Under the pieces are notes generated by a model. It worked only from the letters and a program-made list of their open reading frames with translations. It did no database searches and was not told the origin of the DNA. From positions 62,001 through 126,000 of the forward strand of contig NZ_QLJH01000010.1 in assembly GCF_003951315.1 (NCBI RefSeq): DNA of 64,000 nucleotides, given 5' to 3'. Positions within the stretch are counted from its first letter, which is position 1. Every line of letters begins with the position of its first letter. This document shows positions 17,908 through 27,324 of the stretch, piece by piece. The stretch comes from Sphingomonas sp. S-NIH.Pt15_0812. GTDB lineage: Bacteria > Pseudomonadota > Alphaproteobacteria > Sphingomonadales > Sphingomonadaceae. The position numbers and the translations under genes were made by a program.

Positions 17908-18658
17908 GCCGCATCTCCTGATCCTGGGCGGCACGACCGAAGCGACCGCGCTGGCCACCGCCTGCGCCGCGCGCGGGTTGCCCGCGACGCTCAGCTATGC
18001 GGGGCGCACCGCGAAGCCGGCCGCGCAGGCCGTGCCGGTGCGCGTCGGCGGGTTCGGCGGCGCGGCGGGGCTGGCCGCCTGGATGGCGGCGGCGGGCGTC
18101 ACGCATCTGGTCGACGCCACCCATCCCTTCGCCGCGCGGATCAGCGCCAATGCGGTCGTCGCAGCGGCGCAGGCCGGCGTGCCGCTGGTGGCGCTGACCC
18201 GTCCGCCCTGGCGGGAACAGATCGGCGACGGGTGGAGCCATGTGGCGGACATTCCAGCGGCGGTCGCGGCGCTGGCCGGGCCGGCCGAGCGCATCTTGCT
18301 GGCGCTGGGGCGGATGCATGTCGGGGCCTTCGTGACGCAGCCGCAGCATCATTACCTCCTCCGCTTCGTCGATCCGCCGGTCGAGCCTCCGGCGCTGCCC
18401 CACCATCATCTGGTCGTCGATCGCGGGCCGTTCACCGTGGCGGGCGACCGCGCGCTGATCGCCGCGCATGGCATCCAGCGGATCGTCTGCAAGAATGCCG
18501 GCGGGACCGGTGCGGAGGCGAAGCTGATCGCCGCGCGCGAGCTGAGCGTGCCGGTGCTGATGATCGACCGCCCCTTGCTGCCCGAACGGACGACCGTGGA
18601 CAGCGTCGCGGCGGTGTTCGACTGGCTGGCGGATCATGACGCGGACCGGGGCGTGTAG
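17906..18658 (+). CDS. cobK: Precorrin-6A reductase CobK
   Basis: NADPH-dependent reductase of the macrocycle that produces precorrin-6B (also called 6Y). The 250-residue product starts [17 protein letters not shown] and has THLVDATHPFAARISANAV, the central VALTRPPWREQ, and near the end RIVCKNAGGTGAEAKLIAAR, all diagnostic of CobK/CbiJ. It is the only plus-strand gene between cobJ and cobL. Its ATG overlaps the cobL ATG (CATG shared), and its last 25 bases overlap the cobJ end. It therefore fills the interval and would be antisense to any minus-strand readthrough transcript. No strong ribosome site is seen upstream. Confidence 0.93.
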   Translation: MPHLLILGGTTEATALATACAARGLPATLSYAGRTAKPAAQAVPVRVGGFGGAAGLAAWMAAAGVTHLVDATHPFAARISANAVVAAAQAGVPLVALTRPPWREQIGDGWSHVADIPAAVAALAGPAERILLALGRMHVGAFVTQPQHHYLLRFVDPPVEPPALPHHHLVVDRGPFTVAGDRALIAAHGIQRIVCKNAGGTGAEAKLIAARELSVPVLMIDRPLLPERTTVDSVAAVFDWLADHDADRGV

Positions 18659-19383
18659 AGCCACGATCCGCCCGGCCGCTCGACGATCCGCGTCTGGCTG
18701 GAACCCACGATCACCATCGTCCGCATGTCGGCCATGTCGCCGCTCGCCCGACCCAGCGGCACGATGCGCAACGCTTCGTCCGCCGTGGTGACGGCGCGGG
18801 CGAACAGCACCGGGCGGTCGTCGCCACAGGTGGCGCGCAGGATGGCCAGGGCCCGGTCGAGACCCTCGGGCCGCGTCCTGGAGCGCGGGTTGTAGAAGGC
18901 GATGGCGAAATCCGCCGCCGCCGCCAGCGCCACCCGGCGCGCGACGAGCGACCAGGGTTTGAGGTTGTCCGACAGGTTGATCGCGCAGAAATCATGGCCC
19001 AGCGGCGCGCCCGCCCGCGCCGCGGCGGCGAGCATCGCGGTGATGCCGGGCAGCACGCGGATGTCGAGCGCGCGCCAGGGGGCGGGGCCCGCCTCCACCG
19101 CTTCGAACACCGCCGCCGCCATGGCGAAGACGCCGGGATCGCCCGACGAGACGACGACCACGCGCGCGCCCGCCGCCGCCAGCGCCAGCGCCTGTTCGGC
19201 GCGCGCGCGCTCGACCCGGTTGTCGCTGGCATGAAGCGTCAGGCCCGGACGCGGCGCGACGCGCGCGACATAGGGGATATAGCCGATCACGTCGGTCGCC
19301 TGCGCCAGCGCGTCCTGCACCTCGGGCGTGACCAGCGCCTCGTCGCCCGGTCCCAGGCCGGCGATGGCGAGCCTGCCGCTCAC
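18634..19383 (-). CDS. cobJ: Precorrin-3B C17-methyltransferase CobJ
   Basis: SAM-dependent methylase that contracts the ring while methylating C17. The 249-residue product opens SGRLAIAGLGPGDEALVTPE and has VVVVSSGDPGVFAMAAAVFE (SAM site), CAINLSDNLKPW and FAIAFYNPRSRTRP, all typical of CobJ/CbiH. GTG at 19383 forms a GTGA overlap with the cobI stop and is chosen as start. The 3' end overlaps the end of cobK by 25 bases, tail to tail. Confidence 0.94.
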   Translation of the reverse strand: MSGRLAIAGLGPGDEALVTPEVQDALAQATDVIGYIPYVARVAPRPGLTLHASDNRVERARAEQALALAAAGARVVVVSSGDPGVFAMAAAVFEAVEAGPAPWRALDIRVLPGITAMLAAAARAGAPLGHDFCAINLSDNLKPWSLVARRVALAAAADFAIAFYNPRSRTRPEGLDRALAILRATCGDDRPVLFARAVTTADEALRIVPLGRASGDMADMRTMVIVGSSQTRIVERPGGSWLYTPRSAS

Positions 19384-20105
19384 GGCCGCCGCCCCCGGCC
19401 ATGGATCAGCAGGATCGCGAAATAGGGGGCGGTGTCGTCGGCCTCGGCCAGCGGGCGGACGCGCTCGCCCGGCATGGCGGCATATTCGACCAGCCAAGCC
19501 TCTCCGGTCCGCCCCGCCGCCGCGACCGCGCGGCGCAGCTTGGGCAGGTGGCGGCCGATCTTCATCACCACCAGCGCGTCGGTGTCGCGGATGCGGCGGG
19601 TCAGCTCCGCCTCGGACAGCGTGGCGGTGGCGACGGTCAGCACGTCGTCGCCCCAGGTGATCGGCTGGCCGCTGGCGGTCCAGGCCCCCGACATGCCGGT
19701 GATCGCCGGCACCACCGCGACCGGCACCTGCGACCGCAGCCGGGCGTGGAGGTGCATGAACGATCCGTAGAAGAAGGGATCGCCCTCGCACAGCACCACC
19801 ACATCCTCGCCGCCCTGCGCCAGCGCGGCGAGATGCGCAGTGCAGCGCGCGTAGAAGGACGCGAGCCGGTCGTTGTAATCGGGATGGTCGACCGGGATCT
19901 CGGTCGTCACCGGATAGTCCATCGCATATTCGACCGCATCGGCGCGCAGCAGGTCGCCGACGATGGTGCGGGCATGGCCGCGCCGCCCGCGTTTGCGGAA
20001 ATAGGCGATGTGGCGGGTGCCGCGCACCAGCCGGTCGGCGCGGACGCTCATCAGGTCGGCGGCGCCGGGGCCGAGGCCCACGCCATGGATGGTGCCGCAG
20101 CTCAT
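19380..20105 (-). CDS. cobI: Precorrin-2 C20-methyltransferase CobI
   Basis: First dedicated methylase of the corrin branch, converting precorrin-2 to precorrin-3A. The 241-residue product begins MSCGTIHGVGLGPGAADLMS and has VVLCEGDPFFYGSFMHLHAR (SAM site) and VPAITGMSGAWTASG, with the family KIGRHLPKLR later. Start and stop each overlap the neighbours by 4 bases (cobH upstream, cobJ downstream). Its substrate requires a uroporphyrinogen III methylase that is not in this window. Confidence 0.95.
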   Translation of the reverse strand: MSCGTIHGVGLGPGAADLMSVRADRLVRGTRHIAYFRKRGRRGHARTIVGDLLRADAVEYAMDYPVTTEIPVDHPDYNDRLASFYARCTAHLAALAQGGEDVVVLCEGDPFFYGSFMHLHARLRSQVPVAVVPAITGMSGAWTASGQPITWGDDVLTVATATLSEAELTRRIRDTDALVVMKIGRHLPKLRRAVAAAGRTGEAWLVEYAAMPGERVRPLAEADDTAPYFAILLIHGRGRRP

Positions 20106-20731
20106 TCGGCGCGGCTCGCCAGCGCGTTGACGGCGGCGACGGTGATCGCGCTGCCGCCCAGCCGCCCCCGGACGATCGCGCACGGCACGGGCGCCTCGGC
20201 CCAGAGCGCGTCCTTCGACTCGACCGCGCCGACGAAGCCGACCGGACAGCCGATGATCGCGGCGGGGCGGGGGCAGGCGGGATCGGCGAGCATGTCGAGC
20301 AGGTGGAACAGGGCGGTCGGCGCATTGCCGATCGCCACCACCGCGCCGGCCAGATGCGGCCGCCATGCCTCCAGCGCCGCCGCCGACCGGGTATTGCCCA
20401 TCGCCGCCGCCCGTTCGGCCACGCCGGGATCGTGGAGCGTGCAGATCACCGCATTGCCGGCGGGCAGGCGGGGACGGGTGATCCCCTCGCTGACCATGCG
20501 CGCGTCGCACAGGATCGGCGCGCCCGCCGCCAGCGCCGCGCGCGCCGCCACCGCGAAGCCGGGTGCAAAGTGGATATGGGCGGCCAGATCGACCAGCCCG
20601 GCGGCATGGATCATCCGCACCGCCACCGGCTCCTCCTCGGCCGAGAAGCGGGCGAGATCGGCCTCGGCGCGGATGATGGCGAAGGACCGGCGATAGATCG
20701 CCGCGCCATCGGTTTCGTAGGAATGGGGCAT
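20102..20731 (-). CDS. cobH: Precorrin-8X methylmutase CobH
   Basis: Moves the C11 methyl to C12 to give hydrogenobyrinic acid, without cofactors. The 209-residue product has the catalytic-histidine segment VAVRMIHAAGLVDLAAHIHF, then CDARMVSEGITRPRL and IIGCPVGFVGAVESKDAL. The ATG at 20731 shares one base with the cobG stop (TGATG). The open frame upstream into cobG is a shadow. Length matches the family. Confidence 0.95.
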   Translation of the reverse strand: MPHSYETDGAAIYRRSFAIIRAEADLARFSAEEEPVAVRMIHAAGLVDLAAHIHFAPGFAVAARAALAAGAPILCDARMVSEGITRPRLPAGNAVICTLHDPGVAERAAAMGNTRSAAALEAWRPHLAGAVVAIGNAPTALFHLLDMLADPACPRPAAIIGCPVGFVGAVESKDALWAEAPVPCAIVRGRLGGSAITVAAVNALASRAE

Positions 20732-21852
20732 CAACAGGCTCCGAAACGGGCGAGGAGTGTGGCGGCGTCCAGCCCCGCCTCGACGGGCGGATAGCCCGCG
20801 CGGGCGGCGAGCCCCAGGTCGAAACGGCCGTCGCGCCCGGTCAGCACGACCCGGGCGGGGCCGCTCCGCGCGCAGCCCTTGGCGCAGCCCGAGACGTGCA
20901 GCCCGGCGACATGCGGGGCGAGGCGGCGGGCGAGGTCGCGGGTCGCGACGCTCGCCTGCGGACAGGCGGGCGCGCCGACACAGGCATGGGCGGCGAGCAG
21001 CGGATCGGCGGGGTCGAGGGCGAGGCCCGGCACCGGCACCGCCGCCGCGTCCTCGACCAGCAGCAGGCGCCACGGGGTCAGCCGCACGGCGGATGCGTCG
21101 GGTCGGTCGACCAGGGCGGTGAGCGCGTCCGCCGCGATCCGGCCGAAGGGCAGGCCGTACAGCGCCCCCAGCGGATGCGGCCCCGCCGCGAGCGGGCCGC
21201 CCTGCGCGGGCCGGGCATCGCCCTGCGCCCAGCCGGGCAGCGGCACCGGATGCCGCGCCATCCGCCCGCTGGCCGCGCCGCCGGTGTCGCGGAACCAGCG
21301 CGCCAGATCGATCGCCGCCGCCGCTTCCTCGCCCCAGGCAAGCGCCACGCCGGTCGCCTGTCCCCCGGTGCGCAGCATCGGGCCACCCTCCACCGACCGT
21401 TCGATGCGGATGTCGGCGGGCGTGTCGCTCAGCCGACAGGAGCGCCCGGCATCGACCGCGAAGCCGAACTTGGCGGGGAGCGCCGGCCATTCGCCGCGCA
21501 ATGCGAGCAGGTCGGTGGCGATGCGATGCGTGTCGTCGCCCGCCCGCCAGTCGGGCGCGACCGTCAATCCCGCCTGCGCATCGATCGCCGGATCGGGATC
21601 GACCAGGTCCAGCGCGACCAGCGCCTCGACCAGCGGTCGCCAGTCCGCCTCGCCGACGCCGCGCAGTTGCAGATTGGCGCGACGCGTCAGGTCGATCTCA
21701 CCATTGCCGAACCGCGCCGCCGCCGCCGCCAGGCCCAGCGCCTGCGCCGCCGACACGCGGCCGAGCGCCGGCCGGATGCGGACCAGCAGTCCGTCGCCCG
21801 CCGCCATCGGCCGCCATGCGGCCGGACACCAGCCCCTGACCGCCGCGGTCAT
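20731..21852 (-). CDS. cobG: Precorrin-3B synthase CobG
   Basis: Oxygen-dependent monooxygenase that hydroxylates precorrin-3A and forms the gamma-lactone. It is related to sulfite/nitrite reductases and found in the aerobic pathway. The four cysteines of the 4Fe-4S site are visible as [11 protein letters not shown] and, about 30 residues later, [12 protein letters not shown]. The ferredoxin-like repeat has [15 protein letters not shown]. Its 373 residues are shorter than the roughly 460-residue Pseudomonas denitrificans protein, but both halves and the cluster site are present. It overlaps cobN by 4 bases. Confidence 0.9.
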   Translation of the reverse strand: MTAAVRGWCPAAWRPMAAGDGLLVRIRPALGRVSAAQALGLAAAAARFGNGEIDLTRRANLQLRGVGEADWRPLVEALVALDLVDPDPAIDAQAGLTVAPDWRAGDDTHRIATDLLALRGEWPALPAKFGFAVDAGRSCRLSDTPADIRIERSVEGGPMLRTGGQATGVALAWGEEAAAAIDLARWFRDTGGAASGRMARHPVPLPGWAQGDARPAQGGPLAAGPHPLGALYGLPFGRIAADALTALVDRPDASAVRLTPWRLLLVEDAAAVPVPGLALDPADPLLAAHACVGAPACPQASVATRDLARRLAPHVAGLHVSGCAKGCARSGPARVVLTGRDGRFDLGLAARAGYPPVEAGLDAATLLARFGAC

Positions 21853-24800
21853 GCCCGCTCCTCCAGCCAGGCGATGATGGCGTTGCGCCGCGTCGGCCAC
21901 AGGCCCGAGCGATGAAGCGCGGCGAACCGCGCCTCCATCGCGCGCAACGCGTCCGGGTTCGCCGCCGCCATGAAGGCGCGCACCTCGTCGCGGCCGAGCG
22001 TCGCGTCGTGATAGAGGTCGATCAGCGCCGGCGGCACGATCCGCGCCAGATGCGCGAAGCTGCCGAGATGGTCGAGCGTCGCCGCCAGCTCCGCCGCGCC
22101 GCGATATCCGTGCCGCATCATCCCCGCCACCCAGCGCGGATCGGCGGCGCGGGCGCGGACGGTGCGGGCGATCTCCTCCGCCAGCGGCCGGGCGCGGGGG
22201 CGAGTCGGATCGCGCGTGTCGAGATGCCAGAGCGCGGCGGACCCGCCGGTCAGGCGTTGCGCGGCGGCGAAGCCGGCCTGATGCGCGGCATGGTCGGCGG
22301 CGAGCAGCAGGTCGGTCTCGGGCAGGTCGTGGCAATGGACGAAGGCGTCGGCCGCCGCGACCCGCGCCGCGAGGCCCGGCGCATCGGCGACCCCGTCGCT
22401 GTCCGGCGCGTCGAAGGCGTAGCGCGATGCGGCGAGCCACGCCTCGCCCGCGCGGGTGCGGCCCGCTTCGTCATAGTCGTCGACGGCATCGCCCATCGCC
22501 AGGCCGTAGCGGCCCGGGGCGGGGCCATAGACGCGGGGCGCCGGCTTGCGCCCGACGAACGGGTTCCAGTCCGCCGGTTCGTCGCGGTCGCACAGGGCGC
22601 GCACCGCCTGGCCGAACAGCGCGCACAGGCTGGGGAAAGTGTCGCGGAACAGGCCAGAGATGCGCAGCGTCACGTCGATGCGCGGCCGGTCCATCTCCAG
22701 CAGCGGCCGCACCGCGATCCCGGTCACCCGGTCCGACCCGTCGTCCCAGACCGGCGCCACGCCGAGCAGGTGGAGCGCCATCGCGAACTCCTCGCCCGCC
22801 GTGCGCATCGTCGCCGATCCCCACAGGTCGACGACCAGCGCGCGCGGATAATCGCCCTGTTCCTGCAAATGGCGGCGGACCAGTTCGTCGGCGAGCGTCA
22901 CCCCCTGCGCATGGGCGGCGCGCGAGGGGATGGCGCGCGGGTCGACGCTGTAGAGGTTGCGCCCGGTCGGCAGCACGTCGCGCCGGCCGCGCCAGGGCGA
23001 GCCGGCCGGGCCGGGCTCGATCCGCCGGCCCGCCAGCGCGCGGAGCAGCCCGTCGCGCTCGGCCTCCGCACAGGCATCCCGGCCATAGACATGCAGGCCC
23101 TCGCCGAAGCGGCTGTCCTTCACGTCGCAGACGAATGCATCGATCCGCGCCATCGCCTCCGTCCGGCTGGCGGCGCGGGCGAGGCCGAGTTCGGCGGCGA
23201 GGCCCAGCGCCTCGGCCTCCTGCTCGATCGCGCCCTGCAACCGGTCGCGCCGCGCCGGGTCGAGCCCGTCGGCGGTGGCATATTCGTCGAGCAGCGATTC
23301 GAGCCGGCCCAACCCTACGCCGGCGCCGGTCCCCACCGTCTCCAGCCGGGGCGGCAGATGGCCGAGCGTCACCGCGCCGATCCGCCGCCGCGCCTGCGCC
23401 GCCTCGCCCGGATCGTTGACGATGAAGGGATAGAGGATCGGCAGGGGGCCGGTCAGCGCCTCCGGCCAGCACGCGCCCGACAGCGCCACCGCCTTGCCCG
23501 GCAGCCATTCCAGCGTGCCGTGCGCGCCGACATGGACCAGCGCGTGGAGGCCCTGGGCGCGCAGCCAGAGGTAGAAGGCGACATAGGCGTGGCGCGGGGC
23601 CAGCGACAGGTCGTGATAATCGGCGGCGCGGTCGTCGGCGGTGCCGCGCTCGGGTTGCAGCGCGACCCATATACGGCCCCGCCGGGTCGCGGCGAAATGG
23701 AAGGCGCCGTCGCGCACCGCCGGGTCGGCGTCCGGCGCGCCCCAGCGCTGCGCCAGATCGTTCCGAAGCGATTGGGGCAGGGTCGCCAGCGCGGCGTGAT
23801 ATTCCGCGAGCGGCCAGGCGATGACCTCGTCCGACAGTGCCCGGTCGAGCGGTGCGCCCGGCCCAGTGGCATAGCCCGCGTCCCTCCAGTCGGCGAGCAT
23901 CGCCTCGGCCGAGGCGATCGCGTCGAGGCCGACGGCATGCGCCATCTGCCAGCTCTTGCCCGGATAGGTGGAAAGCACGATCGCCACCCGCCGCTCCGCC
24001 GCCGGGGTGGCGGCGAGGCGGTGCCAGCCGGCGACGCGGTCGGCGATGGCGGCGATCCGCTCGGGCTCGGGCTGGTGCGCGCGGGGGGCGAAGTGGAGCG
24101 CGGGATCGCGCGCGCCGGCCTGTTTGAAGCTGGCGACGCCGGCGAAGATCCGCCCGTCGATCTCGGGCAGGACGACATGCATCGCCAGGTCGGCCGGCGA
24201 CAAGCCGCGCGGGGCGGTCGCCCAGGCGGCGCGGTCCGAGGTGGCGAGCGCGACCTGGAAGACGGGCGCGTCGCCGTCGAGCGGGCTGCCCATATCGTCG
24301 TCGCGCGCCGCGAAGGCGGTGGCGTTGACGATCGCCGCCGGGGCCAGCGCCGCCACCCAGCGCCGCAGCCAGCCGCGCGCGTCCGCGGCCTTGAGCGACG
24401 GCACGAACAGCGCCGCGACCGCGAAGCCGCGCGCCGTCAGCGCCCGTTCCAGCGCGGCGACGGGCGCGAGATCCTCGGCGAGCAGATAGGAGCGATAGAA
24501 GGTGAGGAGGACCAGCGGCCGGGAGCTGGTCCATCGATGGGTCCAGAGGCTGGCGGCGGGGCAGGCCAGGCCATGGCTCGCGCTCCACCCGCCGACCGGG
24601 GCGAGCGGCGCCGGCATGACCGCGACGGGCGCGGCCAGCCCCGCCGCCTCCGCCAGCAGCGCCAGGGCCGCCCGCGCCGCCGCCGCGCCGCCCTGGTCGC
24701 ACAGCGCCGCCAGCCGCGCGAGCAGCGCCGGGGGCAGGGTGGATCGCTCGGTCAGCGTCGGATCGGCCCGGCCGTCGCCGCTGACGATCGCCAGCGCGAT

Positions 24801-25133
24801 GCCCCGGTTGCGGGCCAGCGCCTCGACCTGTTGCAGGCCATAGCTCCACCAGGCGGGGCCGCCGATCATCCGCACCAGGATCGCCTTCGCGCCCGACAGC
24901 GTCCGCTCGACATAGGTGTCGACCGACAGCGGATGCGCCAGATCGCCCAAATTGGCGAGGCGCAGCGCGGGCAGCGGCGTGCCGTCGCCGGCGGCGCCAT
25001 GCCAGCCGGCGGCGAACGCGCCCAGGTCGCTGTCGGAAAAGGACAGCACGACCAGCGCCGCCGGGTCCTGCGCCAGGTCGCGCGGGGTGGCGGTCTCCTC
25101 CAGGCCGTGGCTCTCGCGGAAGACGAGGTGCAT
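21849..25133 (-). CDS. cobN: Cobaltochelatase subunit CobN
   Basis: Large ATP-dependent chelatase subunit that binds hydrogenobyrinic acid a,c-diamide and inserts cobalt with CobS/CobT. The 1094-residue product has the family segments [39 protein letters not shown] and [20 protein letters not shown], and [19 protein letters not shown] toward the end. It is about 150 residues shorter than classical CobN proteins. The two AAA+/VWA partners are not in this window. It is six bases downstream of cobW and overlaps cobG by 4 bases. Confidence 0.95.
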   Translation of the reverse strand: MHLVFRESHGLEETATPRDLAQDPAALVVLSFSDSDLGAFAAGWHGAAGDGTPLPALRLANLGDLAHPLSVDTYVERTLSGAKAILVRMIGGPAWWSYGLQQVEALARNRGIALAIVSGDGRADPTLTERSTLPPALLARLAALCDQGGAAAARAALALLAEAAGLAAPVAVMPAPLAPVGGWSASHGLACPAASLWTHRWTSSRPLVLLTFYRSYLLAEDLAPVAALERALTARGFAVAALFVPSLKAADARGWLRRWVAALAPAAIVNATAFAARDDDMGSPLDGDAPVFQVALATSDRAAWATAPRGLSPADLAMHVVLPEIDGRIFAGVASFKQAGARDPALHFAPRAHQPEPERIAAIADRVAGWHRLAATPAAERRVAIVLSTYPGKSWQMAHAVGLDAIASAEAMLADWRDAGYATGPGAPLDRALSDEVIAWPLAEYHAALATLPQSLRNDLAQRWGAPDADPAVRDGAFHFAATRRGRIWVALQPERGTADDRAADYHDLSLAPRHAYVAFYLWLRAQGLHALVHVGAHGTLEWLPGKAVALSGACWPEALTGPLPILYPFIVNDPGEAAQARRRIGAVTLGHLPPRLETVGTGAGVGLGRLESLLDEYATADGLDPARRDRLQGAIEQEAEALGLAAELGLARAASRTEAMARIDAFVCDVKDSRFGEGLHVYGRDACAEAERDGLLRALAGRRIEPGPAGSPWRGRRDVLPTGRNLYSVDPRAIPSRAAHAQGVTLADELVRRHLQEQGDYPRALVVDLWGSATMRTAGEEFAMALHLLGVAPVWDDGSDRVTGIAVRPLLEMDRPRIDVTLRISGLFRDTFPSLCALFGQAVRALCDRDEPADWNPFVGRKPAPRVYGPAPGRYGLAMGDAVDDYDEAGRTRAGEAWLAASRYAFDAPDSDGVADAPGLAARVAAADAFVHCHDLPETDLLLAADHAAHQAGFAAAQRLTGGSAALWHLDTRDPTRPRARPLAEEIARTVRARAADPRWVAGMMRHGYRGAAELAATLDHLGSFAHLARIVPPALIDLYHDATLGRDEVRAFMAAANPDALRAMEARFAALHRSGLWPTRRNAIIAWLEERA

Positions 25134-25139
25134 TGGGGC

Positions 25140-26177
25140 TCAGCCGGCCAGCGCGGCTCCGATCGCGGCGGGATCGATCCGGTCATGCTCGGCGATCACC
25201 ACCAGCCGGGTGACGCGCGGTTCGCCGGGCCGCCAGGGCCGGTCATATTGGGTCCGCACGCGCGCGCCGACCGCCTGGACCAGCAGCCGCATCGGCTTGC
25301 CGCGCACGGCGGCATGACCCTTCACCCGCAGGATGTCCTGGTCGCGCGCCATCGCCTCGATCCGGGCGACCAGATCGGCGGGATCGTCGATCTCGCCGGC
25401 CTGATGGACCAGCGAGTCGAAGTCGTCATGCTCGTGATCGTCGGCGCCGTCGTGATGCGAGGGGCGGGCGGCGATATCGTCCTCGGCCGTCGCCTCCAGT
25501 CCCAGCACCACCGCCGGGTCGATCCGTCCGTCGACCAGCTCGACCACCGGCACCGGGCGCGGCGCGGTGGCGGCGATGGTCGCGCGCGCGGCGGCGATCC
25601 CCTCCGCCCCGGCCAGGTCGCCCTTGGTCAGCAGCACCAGGTCGGCACAGGCGAGCTGGTCCTCGAACAGCTCGGCGAGCGGCGTGTCATGGTCCAGCTC
25701 GGGATCGGCGGCGCGCTGCGCCTCCAGCCGGGCGAGGTCGGGGGCGAAGCGACCCGCCGCCACCGCCTCCGCATCGGCCAGCGCGACGACGCCGTCGACG
25801 GTGATGCGCGAGCGGATCGCGGGCCAGTCGAACGCCTTGAGCAGCGGCTTGGGCAGCGCCAGGCCCGACGTCTCGATGACGATATGGTCGGGGCGGGGAT
25901 CGAGCGCGAGCAGTTGCTCGACGGTCGGGATGAAGTCGTCGGCGACGGTGCAGCAGATGCAGCCATTGGCCAGCTCGACGATATTCTCGGCCGGGCAATC
26001 GGGGATGGCGCAGCCCTTCAGGATCTCGCCGTCGATGCCGAGCGTGCCGAACTCGTTGACCACCACCGCCAGCCGTCGCCCGGCGGAACGGCGGATCAGC
26101 TCGCTGACCAAAGTGGTCTTGCCCGCGCCCAGGAAGCCGGTGACGATGGTGACGGGAATACGCGAAAGGTCGGTCAT
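25140..26177 (-). CDS. cobW: CobW-type GTPase / metallochaperone
   Basis: G3E GTPase thought to deliver cobalt to CobN. The 345-residue product has Walker A TIVTGFLGAGKTTLVSELI, NEFGTLGIDGEI, the metal-site motif NGCICCTVADD (CxCC), LVLLTKGDL (NKxD equivalent), and a His/Asp-rich stretch PSHHDGADDHEHDDF that may bind metal. The ATG at 26177 has GGAG seven bases upstream. It heads the long minus-strand run, directly behind the cobalamin riboswitch. Position and the CxCC motif favour the cobalt chaperone role over other COG0523 members. Confidence 0.93.
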   Translation of the reverse strand: MTDLSRIPVTIVTGFLGAGKTTLVSELIRRSAGRRLAVVVNEFGTLGIDGEILKGCAIPDCPAENIVELANGCICCTVADDFIPTVEQLLALDPRPDHIVIETSGLALPKPLLKAFDWPAIRSRITVDGVVALADAEAVAAGRFAPDLARLEAQRAADPELDHDTPLAELFEDQLACADLVLLTKGDLAGAEGIAAARATIAATAPRPVPVVELVDGRIDPAVVLGLEATAEDDIAARPSHHDGADDHEHDDFDSLVHQAGEIDDPADLVARIEAMARDQDILRVKGHAAVRGKPMRLLVQAVGARVRTQYDRPWRPGEPRVTRLVVIAEHDRIDPAAIGAALAG

Positions 26178-26371
26178 GGTGTCTCCGCGCGGGCGCCCTG
26201 GCAACGACACGGACGGGGCCTTGTGCGGCCGGCGCGTGGGACCGGGCGGGCGCTCGCTGGAGTCGCCCGTGCCACGCACCGATGCGGCCCCGGCCGCAAG
26301 GATTCGTCGCTCAGACGGAAACACCGTACCGCGGCCATCCCCTGGACCGTGGTAAGAGCGACCATTGCGCC
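26178..26371 (-). promoter_or_regulatory. Expression platform and leader between riboswitch and cobW
   Basis: About 190 bases of untranslated, very GC-rich RNA follow the riboswitch aptamer before the cobW ribosome site GGAG. Several self-complementary GC blocks occur, but I see no hairpin followed by a clear U-run, so translational or Rho-dependent control is as likely as an intrinsic terminator. Confidence 0.5.
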
Positions 26372-26580
26372 GGCAGGTCTCCTGGCTCGCGGGTCGTCGC
26401 TTGCGGCACGCCTTCCCGGCGGGGACGTCGCCGTCCGCCGCCAGTGGCCGCCCTCGCCCGAATGGGACCAGGGCCTGTGCCGCTCGCTCGCCGCTTACAG
26501 TTGCAGGGACAGCCGCGGCTTGGAGGCGTCGCCGCCTCGCACCGCATTCCCATTCAAGCCCCTTGGCGGGGCACCGACGC
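26372..26580 (-). promoter_or_regulatory. Cobalamin riboswitch upstream of cobW
   Basis: A full-length cobalamin aptamer on the minus strand. In order it has GGTGCCCCGCCAAGGGG (near 26571), GGGAATGCGGTGCGA, the core GCAACTGTAAGCGG (plus-strand 26491-26504), GGCCACTGGCGG, GGGAAGGCG, and the closing GAGCCAGGAGACCTGCC (about 26371-26387). These elements match the classical RF00174-type layout. It should reduce expression of the cobW-cobN-cobG-cobH-cobI-cobJ run when adenosylcobalamin is abundant. Ends are approximate. Confidence 0.95.
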
Positions 26581-26828
26581 GATCGATGGAACCGGATACC
26601 GGCCCCGCTGCCGCCTCTAGCCGAGGGACCGGCCGGTGCCAACTGGGGGGACCCACGAATGCGGCACGCGATCTATCCGGCCATGTCGCTGGAAGGGCGG
26701 GGCTTTGCGGAAGAGGCGCGAATCCGTCCCGGAGCAAGACCGAATTAGCGGTGGACTTTACGCCTTGTTAAGATCATCGCTGCGGATCGACGCGGTGCTG
26801 GGGAGCGTGCGCGGGCGACTGGGGACTA
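26581..26828. promoter_or_regulatory. Divergent promoter region between the cobW riboswitch and the PEP-CTERM gene
   Basis: About 250 bases without a credible gene. The cobW transcript must start here on the minus strand, and the plus-strand gene at 26829 must be served from here too. A weak AT-richer stretch (about 26755-26775, TTACGCCTTGTTAAGATC) is the best promoter candidate. No consensus pair is clear. Confidence 0.35.
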
Positions 26829-27287
26829 TTGGACGTGCGCGCGGTGAAGACGGTGATCATGGCATGGCTGGCGATGCTGGGGCTGTGCATCGCCATGGCC
26901 TGCCCGGCGGCGACACTGTCCACCACGCCGCCGCGATCCGGCCATTCGCATGTCTTCACCGCCGATGCCCCGCCGGTCGAGTCGCGGGATGGCGGCGACG
27001 CGATCCGTATCGTCGTCGACGGCCATGTCGCGGTGGACGGCGTCACCGAGCGCGACGCCTTCGCCTATGCGCTGATGCATGACGATCTGGCCGCCGCCAA
27101 TGCGACCCGCCCGCCACGCAAGACCGGCATCGCCGCCGCGATCGCCGCCGTGCCCGAACCGGCCGGCTGGGCGCTGATGATCCTGGGCTTCGGCCTGCTG
27201 GGGCTGGTGCTCCGCCGCCAGGTCCGCCGATCGAATGCGCGGTTCGACCGGGCGATCAAGCAGGCGTACGCCGATATCGAGCCGTGA
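26829..27287 (+). CDS. PEPxxWA-CTERM sorting-domain protein (function unknown)
   Basis: A 152-residue exported protein. An N-terminal signal segment (about residues 8-27, ending MACPAA) is followed by a roughly 85-residue variable region. The C-terminal sorting tail VPEPAGWALMILGFGLLG is followed by the basic cluster LRRQVRR, the pattern of exosortase-processed PEP-CTERM proteins in sphingomonads. Unusually, some 20 residues follow the basic cluster. The frame opens with TTG at 26829. GTG codons at 26835 and 26844 and ATG at 26859 are alternatives, and no strong ribosome site decides. Its role is unknown, and proximity to the cob genes is probably incidental. Confidence 0.75.
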   Translation: MDVRAVKTVIMAWLAMLGLCIAMACPAATLSTTPPRSGHSHVFTADAPPVESRDGGDAIRIVVDGHVAVDGVTERDAFAYALMHDDLAAANATRPPRKTGIAAAIAAVPEPAGWALMILGFGLLGLVLRRQVRRSNARFDRAIKQAYADIEP

Positions 27288-27324
27288 GTCGGGCTGATAG
27301 TCGTTTGGACGGTGGAGGGGTCTT

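Noticed and set aside
21912..26771. A 1619-codon open frame on the plus strand opposite cobN and cobW
   Set aside because: It is Arg/Gly/Ala/Gln-rich low-complexity translation, typical of the complement of high-GC genes. The minus strand encodes clear CobN and CobW.
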